5,758 bases of DNA from assembly GCA_025934615.1 (NCBI GenBank), contig JAICXS010000142.1:1-5758 (forward strand). Reading direction: 5' to 3'. The position numbers and the translations under genes are program-made. This DNA is from Nitrospiraceae bacterium. Its GTDB lineage: Bacteria > Nitrospirota > Nitrospiria > Nitrospirales > Nitrospiraceae. Shown in pieces: positions 1 through 5,758 of the stretch. Under the pieces are notes generated by a model, which was not told where the DNA came from, made no database searches, and saw only the letters and a list, made by a program, of their open reading frames with translations. The first letter of the stretch is position 1; each line of letters opens with the position of its first letter.

Positions 1-1
1 A

Positions 2-304
2 GAGTGGAAAGACGGTCGGTGGACATTGATGATCAGTCGTCCACGGAAAGCCGACTACGATGAAGACACCTATTTCGAGGTCGGCAAATATATTCCGACG
101 GTCTTCTTCGTGTGGGATGGCCATAATGGTGACATTGGGCGGAAAATGTCGGTCTCCGCATTTTATTACACCATTCTCGAGCCGCCGATTCCGAAAGAGA
201 CCTACATCTATCCTACATTGATCGCGGTAGGCATCGTGATTTTGGAAGGCTGGGTGCTAACCCGGCGTGCGAATAAGAGAAAGCAAAAAGCTACTATTCG
301 CTAA
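2..304 (+). CDS. C-terminal part of an ethylbenzene-dehydrogenase/NxrC-like heme-binding subunit with membrane anchor (5' truncated by the window)
   Basis: The reading frame is open from the window edge, giving the last 100 residues of a longer protein. Residues 2-14 (WKDGRWTLMISRP) and 34-52 (the VFFVWDG segment, then GRKMSVS) match the pattern I know from the heme-b subunit family of ethylbenzene dehydrogenase, dimethylsulfide dehydrogenase and (per)chlorate reductase (EB_dh-type domain), which also contains the NxrC proteins of Nitrospira. That subunit passes electrons to or from a molybdenum enzyme on the outer face of the cytoplasmic membrane. Lys29, in the GKYIP segment, is a candidate heme axial ligand; this is inference. 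Residues 69-86 form a hydrophobic helix followed by a basic tail (RRANKRKQK), which implies a periplasmic domain with the C-terminus inside. The ATG at 29 is internal, not a start, because homology continues upstream of it. A terminator follows the stop. The family call is fairly secure; the exact enzyme (NXR or another type II DMSO reductase-like enzyme) is not. Confidence 0.65.
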   Translation, partial: EWKDGRWTLMISRPRKADYDEDTYFEVGKYIPTVFFVWDGHNGDIGRKMSVSAFYYTILEPPIPKETYIYPTLIAVGIVILEGWVLTRRANKRKQKATIR

Positions 305-325
305 GCTTCAGTCTAGTACCGGACG

Positions 326-360
326 AAAAGGGGGAGTGGGAAGTGCCCACTCCCCCTTTT
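326..360 (+). terminator. Rho-independent terminator after the heme-subunit gene
   Basis: A perfect 15-bp inverted repeat (326-340 against 346-360) encloses a 5-nt loop, AAGTG. The stem core is GGGGGAGTGGG paired with CCCACTCCCCC, flanked by AAAA and TTTT, and followed by TTTTCTTTG. It starts 21 nt after the stop of the upstream gene and ends 34 nt before mobA, so it should separate the two transcripts. The A-tract on the left means it could also work on the opposite strand. Confidence 0.93.
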
Positions 361-394
361 CTTTGTTGCAACACGCCTGGTCCCACAAAATAGA

Positions 395-1018
395 ATGAAG
401 GACGTCACAGGGATTTTACTGGCGGGCGGCAAGAGTCGCCGGATGGGAATCGACAAGCGATTCTTAACATTAGGTGGTGACACCCTTGTGCAGAGGGCGC
501 TTTCTGTCTATGAGCGCCTTTTTACCGAGATTCTGATCGTGGTTGCAGAACCAGTTCCTCAACTTTCAGATATGGGACATCAGGTTGTGACAGATTTGAT
601 ACCCAACTGTGCCACACTCGGGGGCCTTTACACGGGACTGTCTCTGTCACGTAATCCCCGAGTGTTTGCGGCGGCCTGTGACATGCCCTTTCTAAATCCG
701 GACATTATCCGCCATTTGATTGGATGTTGCGACGATGATGTCGTGATGCCAAACCTGGAAACTGGACTACAGCCCATGCACGCCGTCTATGCGAAAACGT
801 GTCTGCCTTATTTCGAACGAATGATGGCGAACAACAATCTATCAATACAAGCGGTGCTTGGGCACAATGAACTACAGGTACGGTTAGTGGCGGAAGAAGT
901 CTTGCGAGCCTTCGACCCGCAGCTCTTGTCGTTTCTTAATCTTAATACTCCCGCGGATGCGGAATTAGCCAGACAGATAGTAGAGCAGAGTGAACGCCAA
1001 GAGAACGACACTCCATAG
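395..1018 (+). CDS. mobA: Molybdenum cofactor guanylyltransferase MobA
   Basis: MobA transfers GMP from GTP to molybdopterin-bound Mo, making Mo-MGD, the cofactor precursor used in the cytoplasm for DMSO-reductase-family enzymes. The 207-residue length is normal. Visible signatures are the nucleotide-binding loop LLAGGKSRRMGIDK (residues 8-21), the ACDMPFL segment (94-100) with the metal-binding Asp96, the QPMHAVY motif (126-132) and the terminal LNLNTPAD (181-188), all in the order expected for the MobA/NTP-transferase fold. The ATG at 395 is chosen because the Rossmann-like first strand begins immediately after it; no clear Shine-Dalgarno sequence precedes it. The gene sits just behind the terminator of a putative molybdoenzyme heme subunit, which suits a role in supplying that enzyme. 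Its 3' end overlaps the next gene by 29 nt. An IspD-type or other nucleotidyltransferase is less likely because of the GGKSRRMG and QPMHAVY motifs. Confidence 0.93.
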   Translation: MKDVTGILLAGGKSRRMGIDKRFLTLGGDTLVQRALSVYERLFTEILIVVAEPVPQLSDMGHQVVTDLIPNCATLGGLYTGLSLSRNPRVFAAACDMPFLNPDIIRHLIGCCDDDVVMPNLETGLQPMHAVYAKTCLPYFERMMANNNLSIQAVLGHNELQVRLVAEEVLRAFDPQLLSFLNLNTPADAELARQIVEQSERQENDTP

Positions 1019-2018
1019 TAGGCAACGGACCCTATTCATTGTGCATCCCGGATCGCTGGGCGACGTGTTGCTTGCCCTTCCGGCCATGCGCGCTCTCCGT
1101 GCTGCATTTTCGGATCATGCTCTCGGTCTATTGACTCAACAGGAAGTCGGACGCCTTCTTATGGCGGCAGCAGAAGTGCATAAAAGTTTTGCGCTCGAAG
1201 GTGCGTCGCTGACAAATATTTTGTCTGGGACGGGGCTGATGGATGAAGAGTTGAGGCAGTGGCTTTCGAATTGTGATGTGGCTGTGGGATGGATGGCGGA
1301 CCCAGGCGGTAGGCTTGATTCAGCGTTTCACGCATTCGGGATCCCTCATATTTTCGTCTCATCGCCGAACTCGCGGGGGCACCGGCTAATTCATCAAACG
1401 GATCGCTTTCTCGACACAATTGCGTCAGTCGTATCGAAGTCTTCTCAGGACCATGCTCTGCGATTGCCGCTCGACGTGACGGCAGAAGCCGCTTCTCGAT
1501 TGAGGTCCCGAGGAATAGTGCCTTCTCAACCATTAGTAATCATCCACCCCGGAAGCGGAAGCCGCCATAAATGCGCGACTCCAGGGTTGCTTGCCAATCT
1601 CTTGAAAAAATATGAGCGCAATGGGATTGCGCCGCTCGTGATCGGTGGACCAGCGGATGATGATCAAGTCGCATCCCTTCAACGCACTTATTCTCACCCC
1701 TTTCGGATTCTGCAAGGTCTTGATCTTCTTTCGATCACCGGAGTCATTGCTCATGCCAATTGTTTTATTGGGCATGATTCCGGGTTAACGCATCTCGCCG
1801 CCAGTCTTCAGGTCCCCACAGTCGCGCTGTTTGGGCCAACCGCTCCTCATCGTTGGGCTCCCCGAGGATCTCATGTCAAAGTAGTGACTGGCCCATCGTG
1901 TCGCTGCGAAGGAGAGGAGGCCGTGCGCTCGTGTGTGAACAAGCCATGCCTGCAGATCCCGATCGAACGCATTCTATCGGCTTGTGCCACGATGGCCCAA
2001 AATGAAAACAATCGCTGA
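990..2018 (+). CDS. Glycosyltransferase family 9 protein (ADP-heptose:LPS heptosyltransferase-like)
   Basis: GT9 enzymes such as WaaC, WaaF and WaaQ transfer heptose from ADP-heptose to LPS core on the cytoplasmic face of the inner membrane. This 342-residue protein has the GT-B layout. Near the N-terminus is HPGSLGDVLLALPA (residues 19-32), with Asp25 at the position of the catalytic aspartate. At the start of the second domain is IIHPGSGSRH, and GHDSGLTHLAA then carries the D-S-G-x-x-H sugar-nucleotide motif (263-268), followed by VALFGPTAPHRWAP. The tail carries four cysteines (SCRCEG, SCVNKPC), as in many GT9 proteins. The GTG at 990 is the only plausible start: an in-frame TAG lies at 981, and the next NTG (GTG 1041) falls inside the first beta strand. 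The start therefore lies within mobA, implying co-transcription and perhaps translational coupling. The acceptor cannot be read from sequence; LPS core, another surface glycan or a protein are all possible. Confidence 0.88.
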   Translation: MNAKRTTLHSRQRTLFIVHPGSLGDVLLALPAMRALRAAFSDHALGLLTQQEVGRLLMAAAEVHKSFALEGASLTNILSGTGLMDEELRQWLSNCDVAVGWMADPGGRLDSAFHAFGIPHIFVSSPNSRGHRLIHQTDRFLDTIASVVSKSSQDHALRLPLDVTAEAASRLRSRGIVPSQPLVIIHPGSGSRHKCATPGLLANLLKKYERNGIAPLVIGGPADDDQVASLQRTYSHPFRILQGLDLLSITGVIAHANCFIGHDSGLTHLAASLQVPTVALFGPTAPHRWAPRGSHVKVVTGPSCRCEGEEAVRSCVNKPCLQIPIERILSACATMAQNENNR

Positions 2019-2023
2019 ACCCG

Positions 2024-2053
2024 TTCTTCTTGTTCTCACTCAGGAGTTATGCT
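2024..2053 (+). promoter_or_regulatory. Candidate sigma-70-type promoter for argS
   Basis: In the 76-nt gap after the glycosyltransferase gene, TATGCT (2048-2053, followed by ACAGT) resembles a -10 box. TTCTTC (2024-2029) lies 18 nt upstream as a poor -35 match; TTCTTG (2027-2032) is 15 nt away. Transcription would begin near 2060, leaving a leader of about 35 nt before argS. No terminator separates argS from the gene before it, so readthrough is also possible. Confidence 0.3.
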
Positions 2054-2084
2054 ACAGTCCCCTGCTGTTTTTCGACGGCAACAT

Positions 2085-2090
2085 AAGGAG
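2085..2090 (+). promoter_or_regulatory. Ribosome binding site deciding the GTG start of argS
   Basis: AAGGAG lies 4 nt before GTG 2095. The other in-frame GTG codons at 2104 and 2110 would be 13 and 19 nt away, too far for normal initiation, so GTG 2095 is preferred although its spacing is slightly short. Confidence 0.7.
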
Positions 2091-2094
2091 TTAG

Positions 2095-3858
2095 GTGAAA
2101 TTAGTGGGTGTGGATTTAGTCCGAGATAAAGTTGCGGGAGCACTTCACGACGCCCTGCAACAAGCGAAGCAAAAAGGCCTGCTCACCATCGAGCCCTTCC
2201 CGATAGTGTCATTGGATTTACCGAAACGACCTGAATGGGGCGATCTCGCTACGACGGTCGCAATGACCCTCGCCTCGGCTGAAAAAAGATCTCCTCACGA
2301 TGTAGCTCAAATTATTCTCGATAACTTAAGCAGCCATACAGCCGTTTTTGATCGAGTCGAGATTGCGCGTCCCGGATTCCTGAATATGACGATCAAGCGG
2401 AATCTTTGGCTGGAGGTTCTGTCAGAAATCGCTGCGCAGGGCCAAGCGTATGGGCGATGCGATCTCGGCCAAGGCCGGCGGGTATTGGTGGAGTTTGTGA
2501 GCGCCAATCCCACGGGTCCGCTTCATGTTGGGCACGGACGGGGCGCTGCGGTCGGCCAAGCGCTGTCGAATTTACTCCGCGCAGCCGGCTACGATGTGGT
2601 GACCGAATACTATGTCAACGATGCGGGACGGCAGATGAAGTTGCTGGGCGCTTCGGTCTATGCGCGATACTTGGAGCGGCATGGCCGTCCGGTGACCTTT
2701 CCGGAAGATGGGTATCGCGGGTCCTACATCGTACAAGTGGCTGACCTGGTCCAGGAACGTCTGGGACCTGTCCTGCTCGACCTGCCGGCAGAGCAAGCGG
2801 AGGAACGGTGCCGTGAGATGGCGGCGGAGCATATGTTAGAGCTCATCCGGCAGGACCTTGCCCGATTCGGAGTAGCATTCGACTCATGGTTCAGCGAAGC
2901 GTCGCTGGTGAATACTGGGTTGGTGGAACGGGTGCTCGATGAACTTCGAACGCGCGGCTTGTTATTTGAAGAAGAAGGGGCTCTCTGGTTTCGATCGTCG
3001 GCATTCGGCGATGACAAGGATCGCGTGGTCCGCAAGCGAGAAGGGGAGTGGACTTATCTTGCATCAGACATCGCCTATCATCGTGACAAGCTCATGCGGA
3101 GGTATGACTTGCTTGTTGATGTGTGGGGCGCCGACCATCATGGGTACATCGGGCGGATGGAGGCTACGGTCCAAGCCTACGGGCATCCCAAGGAGCGGCT
3201 GCGGGTCGTCTTGGTTCAAATGGTCAACTTATTACGTGGAGGCAAGAAAGTCGAAATGTCGAAGCGCGCCGGGGAGTTCATCACTATGCGAGAGGTGATG
3301 GATGAAGTGGGCGCCGATGCCGCGAAGTTTTTCTTTCTGATGCGCCGGTCCGATAGCCATCTCGATTTTGACCTGGACCTAGCGAAACAGCAGTCGGCCG
3401 AAAATCCCGTCTATTACGTGCAATACGCCCATGCGCGGCTCTCTAGTGTTTTTCGGATTGCCGAGGAACGTGGGATTCCTGTGCCACAGCCGCATGAGGC
3501 GAATCTAGATCTTCTAAGGGATCCCGATGAACTGAGCCTCATCCGGAAGCTGTCGGACTATCCCTCTGTTGTTCAAGGAAGCGCGGCGGCTCTCGAGCCG
3601 CATCGGATTACGTTCTATTTGCAAGAGTTGGCTGGATTGCTCCACACATTTTATTATAAGCACCGTATCATGCCGGTTGTGGTTGAAGATGAGCCCTCTG
3701 AGGACCGGTTTGCCACGGCCGGCGAACGGGTCATCAAACAGCGAGAGTCGGTAACCCCGGAACTGACTGCGGCGCGTTTGGTCATGATGCAGCAGGTGCA
3801 ACAAGTCATCAAGAACGGGCTCAGTCTGTTAGGGATATCGGCCCCGGATCGCATGTAA
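2095..3858 (+). CDS. argS: Arginyl-tRNA synthetase
   Basis: This class I synthetase charges tRNA-Arg in the cytoplasm. The N-terminal tRNA D-loop-binding domain is recognised by PEWGDLATTVAMTLA. The catalytic fold follows with VEFVSANPTGPLHVGHGRGA, whose HVGH (residues 144-147) is the HIGH signature, then YYVNDAGRQ, and VEMSKRAGEF with the KMSK-type loop at 387-390. SDSHLDFDLDLAK and ENPVYYVQYAHAR lead into the DALR anticodon-binding domain, which ends in the usual NGLSLLGISAPDRM. Length is 587 residues, somewhat long for bacteria. The excess appears to be about 25 residues (roughly 527-553), acidic and then basic, between YYKHRIM and TPELTAARL, where I expect only a short loop. The start is GTG, set by the AAGGAG site. 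tgt follows after 9 nt, so they are probably co-transcribed. Confidence 0.97.
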   Translation: MKLVGVDLVRDKVAGALHDALQQAKQKGLLTIEPFPIVSLDLPKRPEWGDLATTVAMTLASAEKRSPHDVAQIILDNLSSHTAVFDRVEIARPGFLNMTIKRNLWLEVLSEIAAQGQAYGRCDLGQGRRVLVEFVSANPTGPLHVGHGRGAAVGQALSNLLRAAGYDVVTEYYVNDAGRQMKLLGASVYARYLERHGRPVTFPEDGYRGSYIVQVADLVQERLGPVLLDLPAEQAEERCREMAAEHMLELIRQDLARFGVAFDSWFSEASLVNTGLVERVLDELRTRGLLFEEEGALWFRSSAFGDDKDRVVRKREGEWTYLASDIAYHRDKLMRRYDLLVDVWGADHHGYIGRMEATVQAYGHPKERLRVVLVQMVNLLRGGKKVEMSKRAGEFITMREVMDEVGADAAKFFFLMRRSDSHLDFDLDLAKQQSAENPVYYVQYAHARLSSVFRIAEERGIPVPQPHEANLDLLRDPDELSLIRKLSDYPSVVQGSAAALEPHRITFYLQELAGLLHTFYYKHRIMPVVVEDEPSEDRFATAGERVIKQRESVTPELTAARLVMMQQVQQVIKNGLSLLGISAPDRM

Positions 3859-3867
3859 TGAGATACG

Positions 3868-5037
3868 ATGATTGAATTTGTCATCCACAAAACTGATGGA
3901 AACGGCTCGGCGCGATTGGGCACATTGACGACGGCTCGTGGCACGATTGAGACGCCGGCATTCATGCCGGTGGGATCGCTCGGGACGGTCAAGGGTATCG
4001 AATGGGATGATCTGCGGTCCTTTGGCTATGGCCTGATTTTAAACAATGCCTACCATCTCTATCTACGCCCAGGCCATGAGGTGGTGGCGGCCATGGGCGG
4101 ATTGCACAAATTCACATCCTGGCCTGGAGCCATTCTGACCGATAGCGGAGGATTTCAGGTCTTTAGCTTGTCGAAGCTGTGCAAAGTCACGGATGAAGGG
4201 GTGACCTTCCAATCCCATCTGGATGGGTCGTTACACCATATTACGCCAGAGCGGTCCATTGAAATTCAGGAAGCGCTTGGGGCCGATATCATCATGGCAT
4301 TCGACGAATGTGTGGCGCTTCCTTCTTCGCGCGAACGCATCGAGGATGCGCTCAACAGAACAAACCGGTGGGCCGCTCGTTGTCAGGCAGCCAGACGCCG
4401 GACTGATCAGGCTCTTTTTGGCATTGTGCAGGGCGGTCACGATCCTGATTTACGTGCGCAAGCGGCATCCGAGATCGTTGCGATGGGATTTGACGGCTAT
4501 GCCATCGGCGGTTTATCAGTCGGGGAAGAGAAGTCCATCATGTATGGCATGTTGGATGCGGCCGTCCCGCACCTGGCAGGCGATCGGCCTCGCTATTTGA
4601 TGGGAGTCGGCATGCCGGAAGATTTGGTGGAAGGGGTGGCGCGGGGCGTCGATATGTTCGATTGCGTCGTGCCGACGAGGCATGGCCGGACCGGTTCGTT
4701 GTTTACCTCCACGGGGCGGGTGGTTATTAAGCATGCGCGGTATGCCCGTGATGAGCAACCCATCGATCCTACCTGTGGATGTCAGGTGTGTGCTCGCTAT
4801 TCTCGGGCCTATCTCCATCATTTGTTTCTAGCTAAGGAAATGATGGGGGTGCGCCTCAATACATTGCATAACTTGCATTACTTTGCCGAGCTGATGCGCG
4901 GCATCCGAGCGGCGATTGCGAAGGGAGCCTTTGCCGACTTTCGGTCTGCCTTCCATGCTCGCCTCTATCACACTCATGCGGATGACCAGGACGCTTCGGC
5001 GTTGCTGCAGACCAGATCGGAGGAGGCTCGGTTGTGA
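3868..5037 (+). CDS. tgt: Queuine/preQ1 tRNA-ribosyltransferase (tRNA-guanine transglycosylase)
   Basis: Bacterial TGT exchanges guanine-34 for preQ1 in tRNAs with GUN anticodons (Asp, Asn, His, Tyr), a step of queuosine synthesis. The 389-residue protein has all key elements: TPAFMPVGSLGTVKG near the N-terminus, NNAYHLYLRPG, LTDSGGFQVFS with Asp92 (acid/base), GIVQGG, AIGGLSVGE, MGVGMPEDL, and FDCVVPTRHGRTG with Asp265 as the likely covalent nucleophile. The zinc site is Cys303, Cys305, Cys308 and His334; the spacing from Asp265 to Cys303 and from Cys308 to His334 (38 and 26) agrees with the Zymomonas mobilis enzyme as I remember it. The ATG at 3868 fits the family N-terminus; only a weak GAGAT precedes it, so coupling to argS termination is likely. 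The stop overlaps the GTG of yajC. Confidence 0.97.
   Translation: MIEFVIHKTDGNGSARLGTLTTARGTIETPAFMPVGSLGTVKGIEWDDLRSFGYGLILNNAYHLYLRPGHEVVAAMGGLHKFTSWPGAILTDSGGFQVFSLSKLCKVTDEGVTFQSHLDGSLHHITPERSIEIQEALGADIIMAFDECVALPSSRERIEDALNRTNRWAARCQAARRRTDQALFGIVQGGHDPDLRAQAASEIVAMGFDGYAIGGLSVGEEKSIMYGMLDAAVPHLAGDRPRYLMGVGMPEDLVEGVARGVDMFDCVVPTRHGRTGSLFTSTGRVVIKHARYARDEQPIDPTCGCQVCARYSRAYLHHLFLAKEMMGVRLNTLHNLHYFAELMRGIRAAIAKGAFADFRSAFHARLYHTHADDQDASALLQTRSEEARL
5019..5026 (+). promoter_or_regulatory. Strong ribosome binding site for yajC inside tgt
   Basis: GGAGGAGG ends 7 nt before GTG 5034, an ideal spacing. The alternative ATG codons at 5043 and 5046 are 16 and 19 nt away. The site lies in the last codons of tgt, so the GTGA overlap is the real start-stop junction. 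Confidence 0.8.
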
Positions 5038-5357
5038 AGACGATGATGTCGGTTGCATGGGCGCAAGGGACAGCATCGGGAAGCACGGGAAGCACAATCC
5101 TGTCCTTCCTTCCCTTTGTGCTCATCTTTGTGATTTTTTATTTTCTGCTGATTTTGCCGCAACAGAAACGGCAGAAAAAGCTCAAAGCCATGCTGGAGGC
5201 GCTCAAAAAAGGGGACAAAATTGTCACTTCATCCGGCATCTGGGGAACGATCACCAATCTCGGGAAAGAAACCGTGACGGTGCAGATTGCGGACAATACG
5301 AAAATCAAAGTCCAGCGAGATCATATTGCGCGGGTGCGCGTCGACGAAGAAGAGTGA
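5034..5357 (+). CDS. yajC: Sec translocon accessory protein YajC
   Basis: YajC is a small single-span inner-membrane protein that associates with SecD-SecF and the SecYEG channel. The predicted 107 residues fit the family. A short N-terminal stretch with Ala, Gly and Ser is followed by one hydrophobic helix (about residues 22-41, LPFVLIFVIFYFLLILP), the typical PQQKRQKKLKAMLEALKKGD segment, and a small cytoplasmic domain with VTSSGIWGTI and the ending VQRDHIARVRV. It begins at GTG 5034, with a GTGA overlap with tgt, indicating translational coupling. The order tgt-yajC-secD matches the conserved arrangement in many bacteria. A large palindrome begins at the base after its stop. Confidence 0.95.
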   Translation: MKTMMSVAWAQGTASGSTGSTILSFLPFVLIFVIFYFLLILPQQKRQKKLKAMLEALKKGDKIVTSSGIWGTITNLGKETVTVQIADNTKIKVQRDHIARVRVDEEE

Positions 5358-5457
5358 TAGCTAGGAGCAGCCAGGCTGGTCCGTGCTCGCAGAGCGCGCA
5401 CACGGAGACGGGGTGCGCTCGATGCGCGCAAATAGGCCCACCGGCTGCTCCCAGCTA
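5358..5457. repeat. 100-nt imperfect palindrome between yajC and secD (possible MITE/REP-like element or structured RNA)
   Basis: The outer arms 5358-5372 (TAGCTAGGAGCAGCC) and 5443-5457 (GGCTGCTCCCAGCTA) pair at 14 of 15 positions. The stem can continue inward to 5382/5435 (GG with CC, TGG with CCA, CC with GG), with two bulged bases and one further mismatch. The centre is very GC-rich and holds a perfect 7-bp inverted repeat, GCGCGCA (5394-5400) with TGCGCGC (5423-5429), plus competing hairpins such as GCTC-GCA-GAGC (5385-5395). No T-tract follows, so it is not an intrinsic terminator. Both ends read TA, which would fit a TA target duplication, although in a palindrome that can arise by chance. 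The pairing is seen directly; the nature of the element is not known. Confidence 0.8.
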
Positions 5458-5499
5458 TGGTGATGAAATAGTGGAATGTAGGGAAAGGTTGAAGCAAGG

Positions 5500-5758
5500 A
5501 TGAAAAAAGTCGGGGGGCGGTTTGCATTAGTGGGCCTTGTCATTGTCGTCTCGCTGGTGTTTTTTATTCCATCGGTTCCGGCCCTCTATCAATCGCTGCC
5601 CGGGTGGTTGAAGTCGGTGTTGCCGAATAAGGGAATTACGCTGGGCTTGGACCTACAGGGCGGGATTCATCTCGTGCTGGAGGTGGAAGAGGAGCGAGCG
5701 GTGGAGATTGCCGTCGATCGATCGGTCAGTGCCATCCAGGATCTTTTAGTCGATAAAA
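5500..5758 (+). CDS. secD: Protein translocase subunit SecD, N-terminal part (3' truncated by the window)
   Basis: SecD with SecF uses the proton gradient to help exported proteins leave the Sec channel on the periplasmic side. Only 86 codons are present. MKKVGGR is followed by the first membrane helix (about residues 8-29, ending FFIPSVPAL), then a short loop and the family hallmark GITLGLDLQGGIHLVLEV (45-62), which opens the periplasmic domain. The ATG at 5500 is supported by this N-terminal architecture and an in-frame TAG at 5479. The ribosome site is ordinary at best: GGGAAAGG (5481-5488) is 11 nt away. The gene follows yajC after 142 nt, an interval mostly filled by the palindrome. secF would be expected downstream of the window. 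Confidence 0.95.
   Translation, partial: MKKVGGRFALVGLVIVVSLVFFIPSVPALYQSLPGWLKSVLPNKGITLGLDLQGGIHLVLEVEEERAVEIAVDRSVSAIQDLLVDK

Noticed and set aside
1159..1775. Two adjacent open frames on the minus strand inside the glycosyltransferase gene
   Set aside because: They lie antisense to a gene with clear GT9 motifs, and their translations show no family signature.
2049..2129. 26-codon open frame (ATG after AGGAG) overlapping the start of argS, with adjacent Arg codons, as a possible arginine leader peptide
   Set aside because: The ribosome-site spacing is only 2 nt, there is no attenuator hairpin with a T-tract, and the ATG overlaps the best -10 box, so it may not be transcribed.
2406..3305. 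Overlapping open frames in other frames within argS, both strands
   Set aside because: argS motifs are continuous through the whole region; these are by-products of GC-rich codon use.
3858..3875. ATG at 3858 overlapping the argS stop (TAATG) as an alternative tgt start
   Set aside because: It is in another frame and stops after five codons; the tgt N-terminus matches ATG 3868.
5358..5457. The yajC-secD palindrome read as an intrinsic terminator
   Set aside because: The sequence after the right arm (ATGGTGATG) has no T-run, and termination here would cut secD off from its operon.
4916..5503. 195-codon open frame on the + strand running across tgt end, yajC and the palindrome
   Set aside because: It is out of frame with two clear genes, its composition is that of a shadow frame (rich in Arg, Cys and Gln), and it has no recognisable domain.

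Overview
The window reads as an ordinary bacterial chromosome segment with every gene on the + strand. Gene content points to Nitrospirota, most likely a Nitrospira nitrite oxidiser or comammox relative. The first, 5'-truncated gene looks like the C-terminus of an ethylbenzene-dehydrogenase/NxrC-type heme subunit with a C-terminal membrane anchor, and a molybdenum-cofactor gene follows it. The taxonomic call is an inference from protein character; no rRNA or other marker is present.

Layout: (1) 2-304, end of the heme-subunit gene, closed by a strong intrinsic terminator with a perfect 15-bp stem (326-360). (2) 395-2018, a two-gene unit: mobA (Mo-cofactor guanylyltransferase) and an overlapping family 9 glycosyltransferase (heptosyltransferase-like). 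(3) 2019-2094, a short gap with a weak candidate promoter and a good ribosome binding site. (4) 2095-5758, a compact housekeeping run: argS (arginyl-tRNA synthetase), tgt (tRNA-guanine transglycosylase), yajC and the first 86 codons of secD. argS and tgt are 9 nt apart, and tgt and yajC overlap by 4 nt (GTGA). yajC and secD are separated by 142 nt, of which 100 nt form one long imperfect palindrome starting at the base after the yajC stop codon.

Functional logic: if the upstream heme protein serves a DMSO-reductase-family molybdoenzyme such as nitrite oxidoreductase, MobA would make the guanine-dinucleotide form of the cofactor that the catalytic subunit needs. The glycosyltransferase probably belongs to envelope polysaccharide or LPS-core synthesis and only shares a transcript with mobA. 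The tgt-yajC-secD order is the classical one (queA-tgt-yajC-secD-secF in Escherichia coli), linking tRNA queuosine modification with the Sec translocon accessory complex; here argS stands directly upstream of tgt.

I found no CRISPR array, phage, transposase, toxin-antitoxin pair, tRNA or rRNA. The genes are known families. The least explained items are the palindrome between yajC and secD and an apparent insertion in the anticodon-binding domain of ArgRS. I do not see a convincing undescribed multi-gene system here.
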